Below are positions 55,644-63,429 of a DNA stretch of 64,000 bases, piece by piece. Within the stretch, counting starts at the first letter, position 1; every line of letters begins with the position of its first letter. The stretch is taken from contig NZ_LZIF01000047.1 of NCBI RefSeq assembly GCF_001667145.1, forward strand, positions 1 through 64,000. Reading direction: 5' to 3'. The stretch is from Mycobacterium sp. 852002-51971_SCH5477799-a. Lineage in GTDB: Bacteria > Actinomycetota > Actinomycetes > Mycobacteriales > Mycobacteriaceae. A model generated the notes under the pieces. That model did not search any database and was not told where the DNA came from. It worked only from the letters and a program-made list of their open reading frames with translations. The position numbers were made by a program, and so were the translations under genes.

Positions 55644-56846
55644 TCAGGGCAGCACGACCCGCAGCCGCTCCCAGCCGCGCACGGTCGACGTCGACGCCAA
55701 TTGCGCGGTGTCGTAGTCGATGTCCCATTCGGGCCACCGGTTGAGGATCTCGTCGAGCGCGACGCGGCCCTCGAGGCGAGCCAGGTTGGCGCCCAGGCAG
55801 TAGTGCACGCCTTTTCCGAAGGTGATGTGCGAGATGTTGTCGCGACGGATGTTGTAGGTGTCCGGATCGGTGTAGCGGCGGTGATCGCGATTGGCGGCAC
55901 CGAACAGCAGCAGCATCGCGCTGCCGGCCGGGACGATCGTGCCGTAACACTCGAAATCCTTTGCCATCCAACGCGCGACGTGCGGACCGGTGGGTTCGAA
56001 CCGCAACGTCTCGTCGATGGTACGGGTCAGCAGCGACCGGTCCTGGTAAACCTCGCGACGTTGGTCGGGGTGCTCGGCGAGCACCTTGGCCAGCCAGCCG
56101 ATCAGCCGGCCGGTGGTTTCGTTGCCCGCACCGGCCACCACCTGCGTGTAGTGCAGCACCTCTTTGCGAGTCAGCTTGCGGTGCACCCCGTTCTCGTCAT
56201 CGAATTCGACGTTGAGCAGCGTCGTCATCAGGTCATCCGAGGGGTTTTTGGAACGCCAGTCGACGTAGTCGGCATAGATCCGGCCGTCGGCGATGGAGTC
56301 GGCGTTGGCGACCTTCAACGGCGCCCCCGGCTTGGTACGCAGGTTGGCGTCATTGGCGTCGCGCACCGAGATCTGTTCGGATTCCGGGATTCCCAACAGC
56401 ATGCCGATCACGCGCATCGGCATCATCGACGCCAGATCGGCGATTATGTCGAATCCGTCGGAACCGACCAGCGGGTCCAGGCAACGTATGCAGTACTGCC
56501 GAATCTGGTCCTCAAGGGCGGACATTCGGCGTGGGGTGAACACCCGCGACATCAGTCCGCGCAACCTGGAGTGTTCCGGCGGGTCCTGAAACATCATGAC
56601 ACCGCCGGGCATGTCGAATTTCGACTGGACCAGCTCGAGGATGTCGCTTCGCCTATTGGAGAATGTCTCCCAGTTGGCCAGTCCGTGCTCGACGTCGGAA
56701 TGCCTTGACAGGGCCCAGAAGTCGTAGCGCTCGTTGTAGTAGATCGGCGCCTCTTCGCGCAGCCGCGCGTATATCGGGTAGGGGTTGGCATTGATGTTGA
56801 CGTCGTAGGGGTCGTAGTAGACGTCGGTGTCGTTGGTGACCGTCAT
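55644..56846 (-). CDS. Cytochrome P450
   Basis: 400 residues from ATG 56846 (ribosome site AAGGAAA). I-helix oxygen site AGAGNETT (238-245), E279xxR282 in DETLRFEP, and haem loop FGKGVHYC with Cys350. Soluble bacterial class I P450 that needs ferredoxin and reductase, neither of which is adjacent. It lies 11 bp after a mycofactocin-type SDR gene in one operon. I cannot assign a CYP family with confidence; hydroxylation of the ring substrate that the SDR would then oxidise is the expected role. Confidence 0.93.
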   Translation of the reverse strand: MTVTNDTDVYYDPYDVNINANPYPIYARLREEAPIYYNERYDFWALSRHSDVEHGLANWETFSNRRSDILELVQSKFDMPGGVMMFQDPPEHSRLRGLMSRVFTPRRMSALEDQIRQYCIRCLDPLVGSDGFDIIADLASMMPMRVIGMLLGIPESEQISVRDANDANLRTKPGAPLKVANADSIADGRIYADYVDWRSKNPSDDLMTTLLNVEFDDENGVHRKLTRKEVLHYTQVVAGAGNETTGRLIGWLAKVLAEHPDQRREVYQDRSLLTRTIDETLRFEPTGPHVARWMAKDFECYGTIVPAGSAMLLLFGAANRDHRRYTDPDTYNIRRDNISHITFGKGVHYCLGANLARLEGRVALDEILNRWPEWDIDYDTAQLASTSTVRGWERLRVVLP

Positions 56847-56857
56847 CGATGCTTTCC

Positions 56858-57691
56858 TTACTTCAGGCAGCTGCCGGCATCCACCGGCAGCGCAACGCCG
56901 GTGATGTATCGCGCTTCGTCGGAGGCCAGGAACAACACAGCATTGCTGATGTCCTGGGCGGTGACCCACGGGATCGGCAGCGTGTGGAAGGTTTGGCAGA
57001 TCGGCGCGAGGTCCTCCGGCCCGGGGTTCTGCAGGTCGGGACGGAAGGCATGAAACGTGCCCTCGTTGATCAGCAGCGGCGTGTTCACATGTGTCGGCAG
57101 CACGGCGTTGACCCGGATCATCTTCTGCCCCAACTCGACTGCGAACGCCCGCATCAGCCCGACCACCCCGTGCTTGGCCGACGTGTAGTGACCGGTGTGC
57201 AGGTAGGCCTTCTTACCCGCGACGGACGAGGTCAAGATGATCGAACCGCCGCGGTCCCCCTCCAGCAGGTGTGGGACGCCGGCTTTGACCGTCTTCCACA
57301 CCCCGCTGAGGTTGACGTCGATCATCTCCTGCCACAGCGCCTCGTCGGTCTTGTGCAGCTTGCCGGTCATCGTGCCGATGCCCGCGTTGGCGACGATGAC
57401 ATCCAGCCGGCCCAGCTGTTCGACTCCGCCGTCGACGGCTGCCTTCAACGCGTCGTATTCACGCACGTCGACTTCCGCGGTGACGACGCGGGCTCCGGCG
57501 TCCTTGACCATGCCCGCAGTGATGTCGAGGTCTTCCGACGCGGCAGCGGGGGCCGGCGATCCTTCGAATCCACGGCAGACGTCGACCGCGATGATGTCGG
57601 CACCCTCCTGCGCGAGCCGGACGGCGTGGCTGCGGCCCTGCCCCCGCGCCGCCCCGGTCACGAAGGCGACCTTGCCGTCCATCCGACCCAT
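56858..57691 (-). CDS. Mycofactocin-coupled SDR family oxidoreductase
   Basis: 277 residues from ATG 57691 (GGAGGATGTC upstream). Cofactor motif VTGAARGQGRSHAVRLA (residues 11-27), VANAGIG, and catalytic YTSAK. The insertion after AVDVCRGF, running through EDLDITAGMVKDAGARVV, is the hallmark of the mycofactocin-coupled SDR family, whose NAD is tightly bound and reoxidised through mycofactocin. Preceded by operator C and followed by the P450, it probably oxidises the P450 product to a ketone. Confidence 0.9.
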   Translation of the reverse strand: MGRMDGKVAFVTGAARGQGRSHAVRLAQEGADIIAVDVCRGFEGSPAPAAASEDLDITAGMVKDAGARVVTAEVDVREYDALKAAVDGGVEQLGRLDVIVANAGIGTMTGKLHKTDEALWQEMIDVNLSGVWKTVKAGVPHLLEGDRGGSIILTSSVAGKKAYLHTGHYTSAKHGVVGLMRAFAVELGQKMIRVNAVLPTHVNTPLLINEGTFHAFRPDLQNPGPEDLAPICQTFHTLPIPWVTAQDISNAVLFLASDEARYITGVALPVDAGSCLK

Positions 57692-57710
57692 GACATCCTC
57701 CACCCATCGA

Positions 57711-57730
57711 CTTTGGGCGACCGCCCAAAC
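57711..57730. promoter_or_regulatory. Shared palindromic operator, copy C
   Basis: TTTGGGCG-AC-CGCCCAAA (57712-57729) has perfect 8-bp arms. It ends 20 bp upstream of the SDR start, so it overlaps the expected promoter of the SDR-P450 operon. It is the most symmetric of the three copies. Confidence 0.75.
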
Positions 57731-57984
57731 TTGTGGCGCAGGCCATGTGTAGCAGGATCGCGAGGAGTCCGTCAAGACCGCAGGGCGCCCTCGATCAGCG
57801 TTGCTGTTCATTAGGGGGCCGCCGAGAGACGATGGTCTGTGACCGCCGACGAGGCCGTCGCTGCGATTACCTCTCTTTAAGGGGACGTCACGAGGCCGTG
57901 CAGCTCCGTGAAGATTTGCGGCACGGGTGTGAAGGCTTCGTTAAGACAGAGGCACGCCGGCCGCCGGACCCGCACCGTAGACCT

Positions 57985-59118
57985 ATGACACCAGCCGCCG
58001 CCACCCGCGACGGCGTCTTGCGTTGGACTCAGGCGCCGCTGCGTGCCGTACCCGGCGCGGCATCGGTGCGAGTCACGGCCACCTATGCGGTCATCTTGCT
58101 CGTCATCTATCTCATCCTCTCCGCGCTCGGTCCGCATGCGCGCGAGGTCGCCGTAAGCCGAATGAGCACCAACGTCCACAATCTTGGGCGCGGCCATCTG
58201 GGCACCCTGATCGGGAGCGCATTCGTCAACGACGGCGGGGATCTGTTCTTATGGCTGCCCGGGCTCGCCTGCCTACTGGCCTTGGGTGAACTCATGTGGT
58301 GCGGCCGAGGATTGCTTTTTACCTTCGCCGTCGGGCACATCGGCGCCACGTTGATCGTCGCGGTCGGGCTGGTCGCCGCCATCGGAACGGGGATGCTGCC
58401 GGTCTCGGTGGCACGTGCCAGCGACGTGGGGATCAGTTACGGCGCGATGTGCGTGCTCGGCGCTTTCACGGCGGCGGTCCCGGCGCGCTGGCGCGGTGTC
58501 TGGGTGGGGTGGTGGCTGGGGACCGCGGTGGTGGCGGCGACGGGCGGGGACTTCACCGCCGGCGGCCACGTGGTGGCGTTGCTGCTCGGCATGGGATTGT
58601 CGTTCCGGATGCGCCCGATCGCTTCATGGTTACCCCTGCACCAGGCCCTATTCGTGGTCGGTGTCACGTTCGGCTATCTCGTGTTGACCGGGCCCTCGCT
58701 GCTGGCACCGGTTGGCAGCCTGGCGGGCGCGCTCATTGGACTGGCCGGCAATCGCTCGCTAGCTGCGCCGAGGTGCTCTTCTCCCGCCTTGCCCGCATCA
58801 CCGACCGCGGAACACGCCCGCGCCGCCACCGACATCCAGCTAGTCCCTCTCGGCTTTAAGATCTCGATCCCGGCTGGGCTGAACGCGTTTGGGCTCGCCC
58901 GGCATTTTCGGGTAGTTCGGCATGCCCGGGCATTTACTAACGGGGCGGCGTCCTCGACCCTCGCCCAAGCGCAGCGGCACCCGGCTAGCGTAGTGCGGCT
59001 CGGGTTCTGTGACTCTGGGAATTCAGCCTCTACACTTTTTCGCCATGGCACCCGAACCAGAGTCACTCCCCGACTTCTCGCCGTTCCACAAGATGAGAGA
59101 TATCGAGCTCGACCCTGA
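57985..59118 (+). CDS. Rhomboid-like membrane protein with run-on C-terminus
   Basis: The ATG at 57985 begins a protein with about six membrane segments between residues 30 and 250 (TATYAVILLVIYLILSAL, GDLFLWLPGLACLLALGE, LLFTFAVGHIGATLIVAVGL). This is the rhomboid-like group of mycobacteria; the catalytic GxS/H pair of proteases is not clearly present, so it may be inactive. After about residue 260 (GALIGLAGNRS) the sequence no longer resembles a membrane protein and the frame continues over a scrap of another gene to 59118, overlapping the 59045 gene. The native stop seems lost. Confidence 0.65.
   Translation: MTPAAATRDGVLRWTQAPLRAVPGAASVRVTATYAVILLVIYLILSALGPHAREVAVSRMSTNVHNLGRGHLGTLIGSAFVNDGGDLFLWLPGLACLLALGELMWCGRGLLFTFAVGHIGATLIVAVGLVAAIGTGMLPVSVARASDVGISYGAMCVLGAFTAAVPARWRGVWVGWWLGTAVVAATGGDFTAGGHVVALLLGMGLSFRMRPIASWLPLHQALFVVGVTFGYLVLTGPSLLAPVGSLAGALIGLAGNRSLAAPRCSSPALPASPTAEHARAATDIQLVPLGFKISIPAGLNAFGLARHFRVVRHARAFTNGAASSTLAQAQRHPASVVRLGFCDSGNSASTLFRHGTRTRVTPRLLAVPQDERYRARP
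58840..58923 (-). pseudogene. Duplicated C-terminal scrap of LigD-type polymerase
   Basis: Read leftwards, 27 codons give MPNYPKMPGEPKRVQPSR then DRDLKAERD and a TAG. The polymerase gene at 63430 ends PPNYPKMPGEPKRVQPSRN TDLNRKNKSK. A 27-bp identical block (58895-58921 and 63491-63517) ties them. Nothing of the rest of the gene is present here, so this is a stranded duplicate. Confidence 0.7.
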
Positions 59119-59308
59119 ATCCGTCGTGGGCAAGGAGCTCCGCGACCGGTTCGCTTACCTCGACCAGTCTTTTACCGGAAAGAACGCCCTTTGGGCCGCG
59201 GTCGTGAAACTCATCGGCCTCACTGCTATGTGCGCGAAGGGTGTCATCGACCTCGAAAAAGAGGTGATCGAGCTGAAGCGTGAAGTGAGATCCCGCCGCG
59301 CCACATGA
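59045..59308 (+). CDS. Small hypothetical protein
   Basis: 87 residues from ATG 59045 (MAPEPESLPDFSPFHKMRDI). A -10-like TACACT lies about 10 bp upstream, so the transcript may be leaderless. The C-terminus (VIDLEKEVIELKREVRSRR) is a likely coiled coil. Third positions favour this frame. No family recognised. Ends in ATGA overlap with the next small frame. Confidence 0.6.
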   Translation: MAPEPESLPDFSPFHKMRDIELDPESVVGKELRDRFAYLDQSFTGKNALWAAVVKLIGLTAMCAKGVIDLEKEVIELKREVRSRRAT

Positions 59309-59424
59309 CCGTTCGCAGCCGAGCCGCCGCGCTGGAGCGCCGCTTCCTGCGGGGCGCCCCCGTCGACGGTGACGTTCAGCGACGGATCGACGAAGGTTTC
59401 GACCCGCTGCTATGCAGGCGATAA
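59305..59424 (+). CDS. Possible very small protein or fragment
   Basis: 39 residues (MTVRSRAAALERRFLRGAPV, then DGDVQRRIDEGFDPLLCRR) from an ATG that overlaps the preceding stop by four bases. The coupling argues for translation, but the abrupt end suggests a truncated gene. From here to 59584 I see nothing else. Confidence 0.3.
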   Translation: MTVRSRAAALERRFLRGAPVDGDVQRRIDEGFDPLLCRR

Positions 59425-59584
59425 CGCCGAGGTCGTCATCTGGTAGGCCACCACCGCCGGTGAGCCGCTGCGACAAAGAAATCACTGCGGGTCACCGACG
59501 GCGTGGCCGGGCCATGACAGCCATATTGCCAACGCCGCCTAGATGGTTGACATCGGCAGCGGAGCGCCTACGTCAGGTAAGCGA

Positions 59585-59887
59585 TCACCGCTTGTCGCGG
59601 GGTGGGCAGGGATCGTTGCCCGGCTCGATGGTGTTTTTCGCCCGGATCTGGCCTTCCCGGTTGTGGATCACCTGCTCTCCGCCACCTGCGTTGTGCAGGA
59701 TCGTCCGGCTGCGATCGATCGCATCGGACTGCCGGTTGTAGTGGGCGCTTGCGCATTCTCCGCCCGGCTTGGTGCGGAGAGGTTCCCGGGTGACGGCGTG
59801 TTCGTTCGAAGCAACTCGGCGCAGATTTCCGCCGGCCACCGACTCGCCGGGCGTCGGCACTGGCGCGGTGAACGGTACGACGGGCAC
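59585..59887 (-). CDS. DUF2188-like small protein
   Basis: The last 65 residues carry the DUF2188 pattern: KPGGECASAHYNRQSDAIDR followed by GGEQVIHNREGQIRAKNTI and EPGNDPCPPRDKR (compare the typical GGELVIHGRDGRIRDKDT...GNDPxPP ending). The N-terminal part, before about residue 35, lacks the usual VVPxGxGWAV opening, so either the start is further in or the front has decayed. Function unknown. Confidence 0.5.
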   Translation of the reverse strand: MPVVPFTAPVPTPGESVAGGNLRRVASNEHAVTREPLRTKPGGECASAHYNRQSDAIDRSRTILHNAGGGEQVIHNREGQIRAKNTIEPGNDPCPPRDKR

Positions 59888-60082
59888 AGCGAGTACGCGT
59901 CCACCTCCTCGGCGATCGGGGGTCAGCGTCTACACCCGCACGCCGCGAGACTCTCGCCTGCCGTTGTGTGCCGGGCGTTGAGGTCCGAGTAAGCGGATAG
60001 CCCGGGCGGAGGGCCAGTGGTAGTCCGGACTCCTGTGTGGCTTAGTCCTTGGTAGTCCTGCGCGCGAGCCATAAAGGACGCC

Positions 60083-60880
60083 TCACGTGGGAGCGGCGCG
60101 CTTCTGGTTGGTGGACGTGGGCGGTTGAGTCGACATTGAGTCAAGGAATTCGCGGGCGAGGGCGCGCAGTTTGATGTTGCGTCGTTGGGAATCGTTGAGC
60201 AGTGTGTTGAACGCGTCTTCGGCGCTGTAGCCGTGTAGTGCGCGCAGGGCGCCCTTGGCCTGTTCGATGTCGGCGCGCGAAGTCAACGCCTGTTCGAGTT
60301 GGGTGACGGTGTCGCGGGATTGTTGCCAGCGCCGTGCGTTGGTGATGGCGTGGCTTGCGGCGATAGTGAACAGGCCCATCAGCTGCTCGTCGAACGGGTC
60401 GAAGGCTGAGGCGCGGCGACTGTAGACATTGAGTGAGCCGACCAGTTCTTGCCCGCCGCGGTCGGCCACATCGATCAGCAGCGGCACCGACAGGCTCGCG
60501 TGCACACCCTCGCCGCGTGCGGCCGCCACGAATTCGGGCCAGGGTTGCACCTCGTTGTTCATCTCTACCCGCACCGGGACCCGTCGTTGCGCGGCTTCCA
60601 CGCAGGGCCCGCGCCCGGAGCTGTACTGTTCGTGGTCCAGGCGCAGCAGTTGTGCATCGGTATAGGCGAGGGTTCGTGGGGCCTTGCTCCCACCGTCGCC
60701 GCCGGCCAGCACGGTGATGGACACGGCATCGGCATCTGGTGTTGCATCAAGTGCGGTGCGTGCAATGCGGGTCAACACGTCGTCGAGAAGCTCCTCGGCG
60801 GCGAATACCTCTCGCAACGACTCGATCGCTGCGGCGGTCGTCGACAGCCGCGCCAACAAGTCCTCGTGTTCAACAGTCAT
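60083..60880 (-). CDS. GAF-ANTAR domain RNA-binding regulator
   Basis: 265 residues from ATG 60880. An N-terminal GAF domain (about residues 25-170: DADAVSITVLAGG, YTDAQLLRLDHEQYSSGRGPCVEAA, SLSVPLLI) is followed by an ANTAR domain (residues about 190-250: LEQALTSRADIEQAKGALRA, DAFNTLLNDSQRRNIKLRAL). ANTAR proteins bind paired hairpins in RNA and act as antiterminators; mycobacteria have several GAF-ANTAR proteins. The targets are unknown. Confidence 0.88.
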   Translation of the reverse strand: MTVEHEDLLARLSTTAAAIESLREVFAAEELLDDVLTRIARTALDATPDADAVSITVLAGGDGGSKAPRTLAYTDAQLLRLDHEQYSSGRGPCVEAAQRRVPVRVEMNNEVQPWPEFVAAARGEGVHASLSVPLLIDVADRGGQELVGSLNVYSRRASAFDPFDEQLMGLFTIAASHAITNARRWQQSRDTVTQLEQALTSRADIEQAKGALRALHGYSAEDAFNTLLNDSQRRNIKLRALAREFLDSMSTQPPTSTNQKRAAPT

Positions 60881-61081
60881 GTAGTCGCCGCTTCCCGCTC
60901 ATCATGAAAACCGCTGGTCGAGCTGTACATCACCCGCCAACCCAATCACACGTGTGCCCATGTGCGTAGCCCCTTGTGTCCTATGATGTGACGTTTCGCC
61001 GACTGGTCGCAACGTCGGGTAGTGGGTCAGTTTGAATTCAATCGGCAGGTTAGGGACAACCCAGGGGGTACATGCAATGCC

Positions 61082-61294
61082 ATGGAGCCGGTAGCGTCAG
61101 GCTCGGCGCCACGGCCACTCTCCACCGACGTTACCGATGCAGTGTTAGAAGGTGCTCGTGACGTCCGTAACGACGCCCGACGAGTCCAACTTCTCTCCGC
61201 CGATATCCGTCGTCGCGCTGCTTGGGCGCGCCAAAGAGCGCGTGTCCAACGTAATCGAGCGATCAATGTTCGCACCGCACGGTCAGTCGAGTAG
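61082..61294 (+). CDS. Small hypothetical Arg-rich protein
   Basis: 70 residues from ATG 61082, divergent from the GAF-ANTAR gene. Helical and basic: DVTDAVLEGARDVRNDARRV and RRRAAWARQRARVQRNRA. An AGGGGG run lies 13 bases upstream, a little far for a ribosome site. No family recognised. Confidence 0.4.
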   Translation: MEPVASGSAPRPLSTDVTDAVLEGARDVRNDARRVQLLSADIRRRAAWARQRARVQRNRAINVRTARSVE

Positions 61295-61770
61295 CGCAGC
61301 GATGTCACGGTGCCATCGCTGGAGCGGTGGGTCTCCCCCTAGCGTCGGTTGGTTATCCCGAGTGCGGTGAAAAGACGCGTGCGAATTCACAGGGGTCCGC
61401 CGCCCGGTGATCCAAACTGATCCACTACCCAACGTCGACGCAGCCCTCACCGGCCCGCCTGACCAATGGTGGATCGATCCGAACTTGGTAGTGGTTAGTT
61501 ACCGTTGCGGTGTCCGACCGTCGGCACCGCCATAGCCCTCGCCATATAGGCGCCCCCGGCAGCCGCTTCATGACTACCGGGGGCTAGGCACCGCGGCAAC
61601 CCCGGGTCCGCCGCACGTCTGACGCGCCGGGATACCCACTTCGACCATCGCCACACCAGCAACACGCAGGTTTTGCGCGGAGCCAACCCGGTCTCGGCCT
61701 GGTGCCTGTTTCTGAGAAGCGAGGTTGATCAGATCTGCCTTAGATGAAATGACCCCAGCATCAGCGGAGT
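61295..61770. other. Gene-poor stretch
   Basis: I see no convincing gene here. An imperfect hairpin, CCCCCGGCAG (61553-61562) with CTACCGGGGG (61574-61583), has one mismatch in ten pairs. The leftward frame 61495-61686 is open but has no family resemblance. Confidence 0.5.
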
Positions 61771-61944
61771 TCAGGACTGAGGGTCATTCACTGGAAGGCG
61801 GCGCTGGTCGCCGAGGCTGCGGTGAAGTTCGGCGTTTATTGCCTGGGCCTCAGCGAGTTGATCTTCCAGGATGATGATGCGGCACGCCGCCTCTAGCGCG
61901 GCGCCGTGATCGACCAATTCACGAGCCCTCGCCGCGATCCGCAG
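61771..61944 (-). pseudogene. Possible decayed coiled-coil protein
   Basis: Read leftwards the frame is RIAARARELVDHGAALEAAC, then RIIILEDQLAEAQAINAELH and a TGA at 61771. The heptad-like pattern looks like real protein. Directly upstream an in-frame TAA (61945-61947) separates it from WDNGSQHRYSRY, so it may be the end of a gene broken by a nonsense mutation. From 61948 to 62060 nothing else is seen. Confidence 0.4.
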
Positions 61945-62060
61945 TTAATAGCGGGAGTAGCGGTGCTGAGAACCGTTGTCCCACCCCGGCCCTCACGTGT
62001 CTGACCCGTTGATTGACGCATCGCAGGTGCCGAGTGCAGAAACTGTTCTACGATTCTGAC

Positions 62061-62444
62061 ATGGCCCTATCTGACTCCGACGCCGTCGGGACAGATGCGA
62101 TCCTGCGTCACATCGATGCGGAAGCCGATTCCGTCAGCATCGAAGTGACGCTATACCTGCCCTGGGGCGTGGCAACGGGGATAACGGTGCCCGGCGCATA
62201 CTTCGGCCACTACGTCACCAAATTCTTCGCCAAAAACGAGGCCGAGGATGTCGCCGACCGTATCGGGGCGCTCGAAGCAGAGCAGGCCAGGGTCTTCCTT
62301 CATCTCCGTAAAGCCCGCTGTTACGTCGCAGGCACCATCGTCGAGCACGAATCGCTGCGCATCCGCTTGTCCGACGTGTCCGCATGGACAGTCGCCGGCA
62401 TCAAGGATGTGAAACTTTCAACCGCAGTTGAAAGTTCTTCTTGA
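62061..62444 (+). CDS. Hypothetical protein
   Basis: 127 residues from ATG 62061. A TACGAT -10-like hexamer lies only about 10 bp upstream, suggesting a leaderless transcript. Beta-rich middle (SVSIEVTLYLPWGVATGITVP) and a helical segment (AEDVADRIGALEAEQARVF). No family recognised. Confidence 0.65.
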   Translation: MALSDSDAVGTDAILRHIDAEADSVSIEVTLYLPWGVATGITVPGAYFGHYVTKFFAKNEAEDVADRIGALEAEQARVFLHLRKARCYVAGTIVEHESLRIRLSDVSAWTVAGIKDVKLSTAVESSS

Positions 62445-62627
62445 GCGCACTGCGCCACCCGACGGCTAGTGATATCACGTCGCCGCTGTCCGCCATCGCT
62501 TCCACGCAGAGCCAAACACAGCTGCCCTCCCGGAATCGCGGACGCCGGTCATCGGCCGGCGCCATTGCGTTCGCCCAGCCGCGACGCTCTGCCCGGCCCA
62601 GGCCACCATCCCGGCCGCCACCGACAC

Positions 62628-62765
62628 TCAGCGAAGATCGTGCGCAACGGACCAATTCACCGGCGAGCACAGGATGATGCGGCAGAACATTTCGACCGGA
62701 ACCCCGTACCGGTCGACCAGAAGCCATGCGGTGGCGTGGCCGCTTCCTCTCACGGCTGCGAGCAC
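62628..62765 (-). CDS. Possible small protein downstream of epoxide-hydrolase-like gene
   Basis: 45 residues from GTG 62765, in the same frame as and 27 bp after the stop of the 62793 gene: VLAAVRGSGHATAWLLVDRY, then GVPVEMFCRIILCSPVNWSV. The composition looks protein-like, with GC-rich third positions. It might be a fragment of a longer gene. The remaining bases 62445-62627 hold nothing I can support. Confidence 0.35.
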   Translation of the reverse strand: MLAAVRGSGHATAWLLVDRYGVPVEMFCRIILCSPVNWSVAHDLR

Positions 62766-62792
62766 GCGTGTGCGCTTCGTCGAGCCTATGGT

Positions 62793-63137
62793 TCAACCAG
62801 GCATGTCGAAGTAGTCGCGCCAGGCAACAATCTTGTCGCCGACCACATCAAAAGTTCCCATGCAACGCGTAGACACCTTCTTGCCGTCGTAGATGAAGCG
62901 GTCAATCCGCTCCACCATCACGAGGCTGCCGTTGACCGCAACGTTCAAGACTTCGAGATCCGCGTGGTCCATGCGTTCGACATGCTCCTGAACCCAGGAA
63001 CGGACCTCGCCTAGCCCGCGATAAGTCCCTGTCGGATCGACCAGCACCGCCTCATCGCTGAAATAGCTCAAAATCTTTTCGGCGTCCAACGTCGCCCAAG
63101 CGTTCAGCTGTGCGCGCACGACATCTTCCGGACTCAT
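62793..63137 (-). CDS. Limonene-1,2-epoxide hydrolase-like (NTF2 fold) protein
   Basis: 114 residues from ATG 63137 with GGAGGAGCG upstream. The NTF2/SnoaL fold is visible, and the end (VERIDRF... VVGDKIVAWRDYFDMPG) matches limonene-epoxide-hydrolase relatives: R77 and D79 in ERID and D108 in WRDYFD occupy the places of the catalytic Arg/Asp/Asp triad. The Tyr and Asn that bind the nucleophilic water in the enzyme are not evident, so activity is uncertain. Confidence 0.75.
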   Translation of the reverse strand: MSPEDVVRAQLNAWATLDAEKILSYFSDEAVLVDPTGTYRGLGEVRSWVQEHVERMDHADLEVLNVAVNGSLVMVERIDRFIYDGKKVSTRCMGTFDVVGDKIVAWRDYFDMPG

Positions 63138-63229
63138 CGCTCCTCCGAAGTAAGAATGCTGATTTATCCAAGCACTGCGCCCTGCCAACCTAATGACTGC
63201 GCCCGGCTTTGGCTTGGAGGTAAACCTGG

Positions 63230-63367
63230 TTACCACCGGCGAGGGCTAGGCAGCGTCCAGATCCGCCAGCCCGTCCGGGCAGTGTGTGCCAAGCCCGGTG
63301 TCCATATGGTTGCGGCGCCGATGAAGTCGCGCCATTCCTCGGACATCGGCTCGAAGTGGTCAGTCAT
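63230..63367 (-). CDS. Possible small protein or gene start fragment
   Basis: 45 residues (MTDHFEPMSEEWRDFIGAAT then IWTPGLAHTARTGWRIW) from ATG 63367. It looks like the first part of a longer protein cut short at 63230. No ribosome site of note. The rest of the 63138-63429 gap shows no feature. Confidence 0.3.
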   Translation of the reverse strand: MTDHFEPMSEEWRDFIGAATIWTPGLAHTARTGWRIWTLPSPRRW

Positions 63368-63429
63368 ACCAATTCATGGTCCTAGCCCCAAGTCGGGCAA
63401 CCGGTTTCGCTCATCACGACCCCTGAACG

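Noticed and set aside
59009..59485. Insertion sequence or phage explaining the gene-poor right end
   Set aside because: No transposase, integrase, terminal inverted repeats or tRNA-derived attachment duplicate could be identified; tRNA-Ser at 41.5 kb has no second 3' end copy that I could find.
59543..59992. 149-codon rightward frame
   Set aside because: It is antisense to the DUF2188-like sequence, which has recognisable family motifs.
62401..62796. 131-codon leftward frame
   Set aside because: Arg/Gly-rich composition, overlaps the 62061 gene end, and a different frame in the same bases looks more protein-like.
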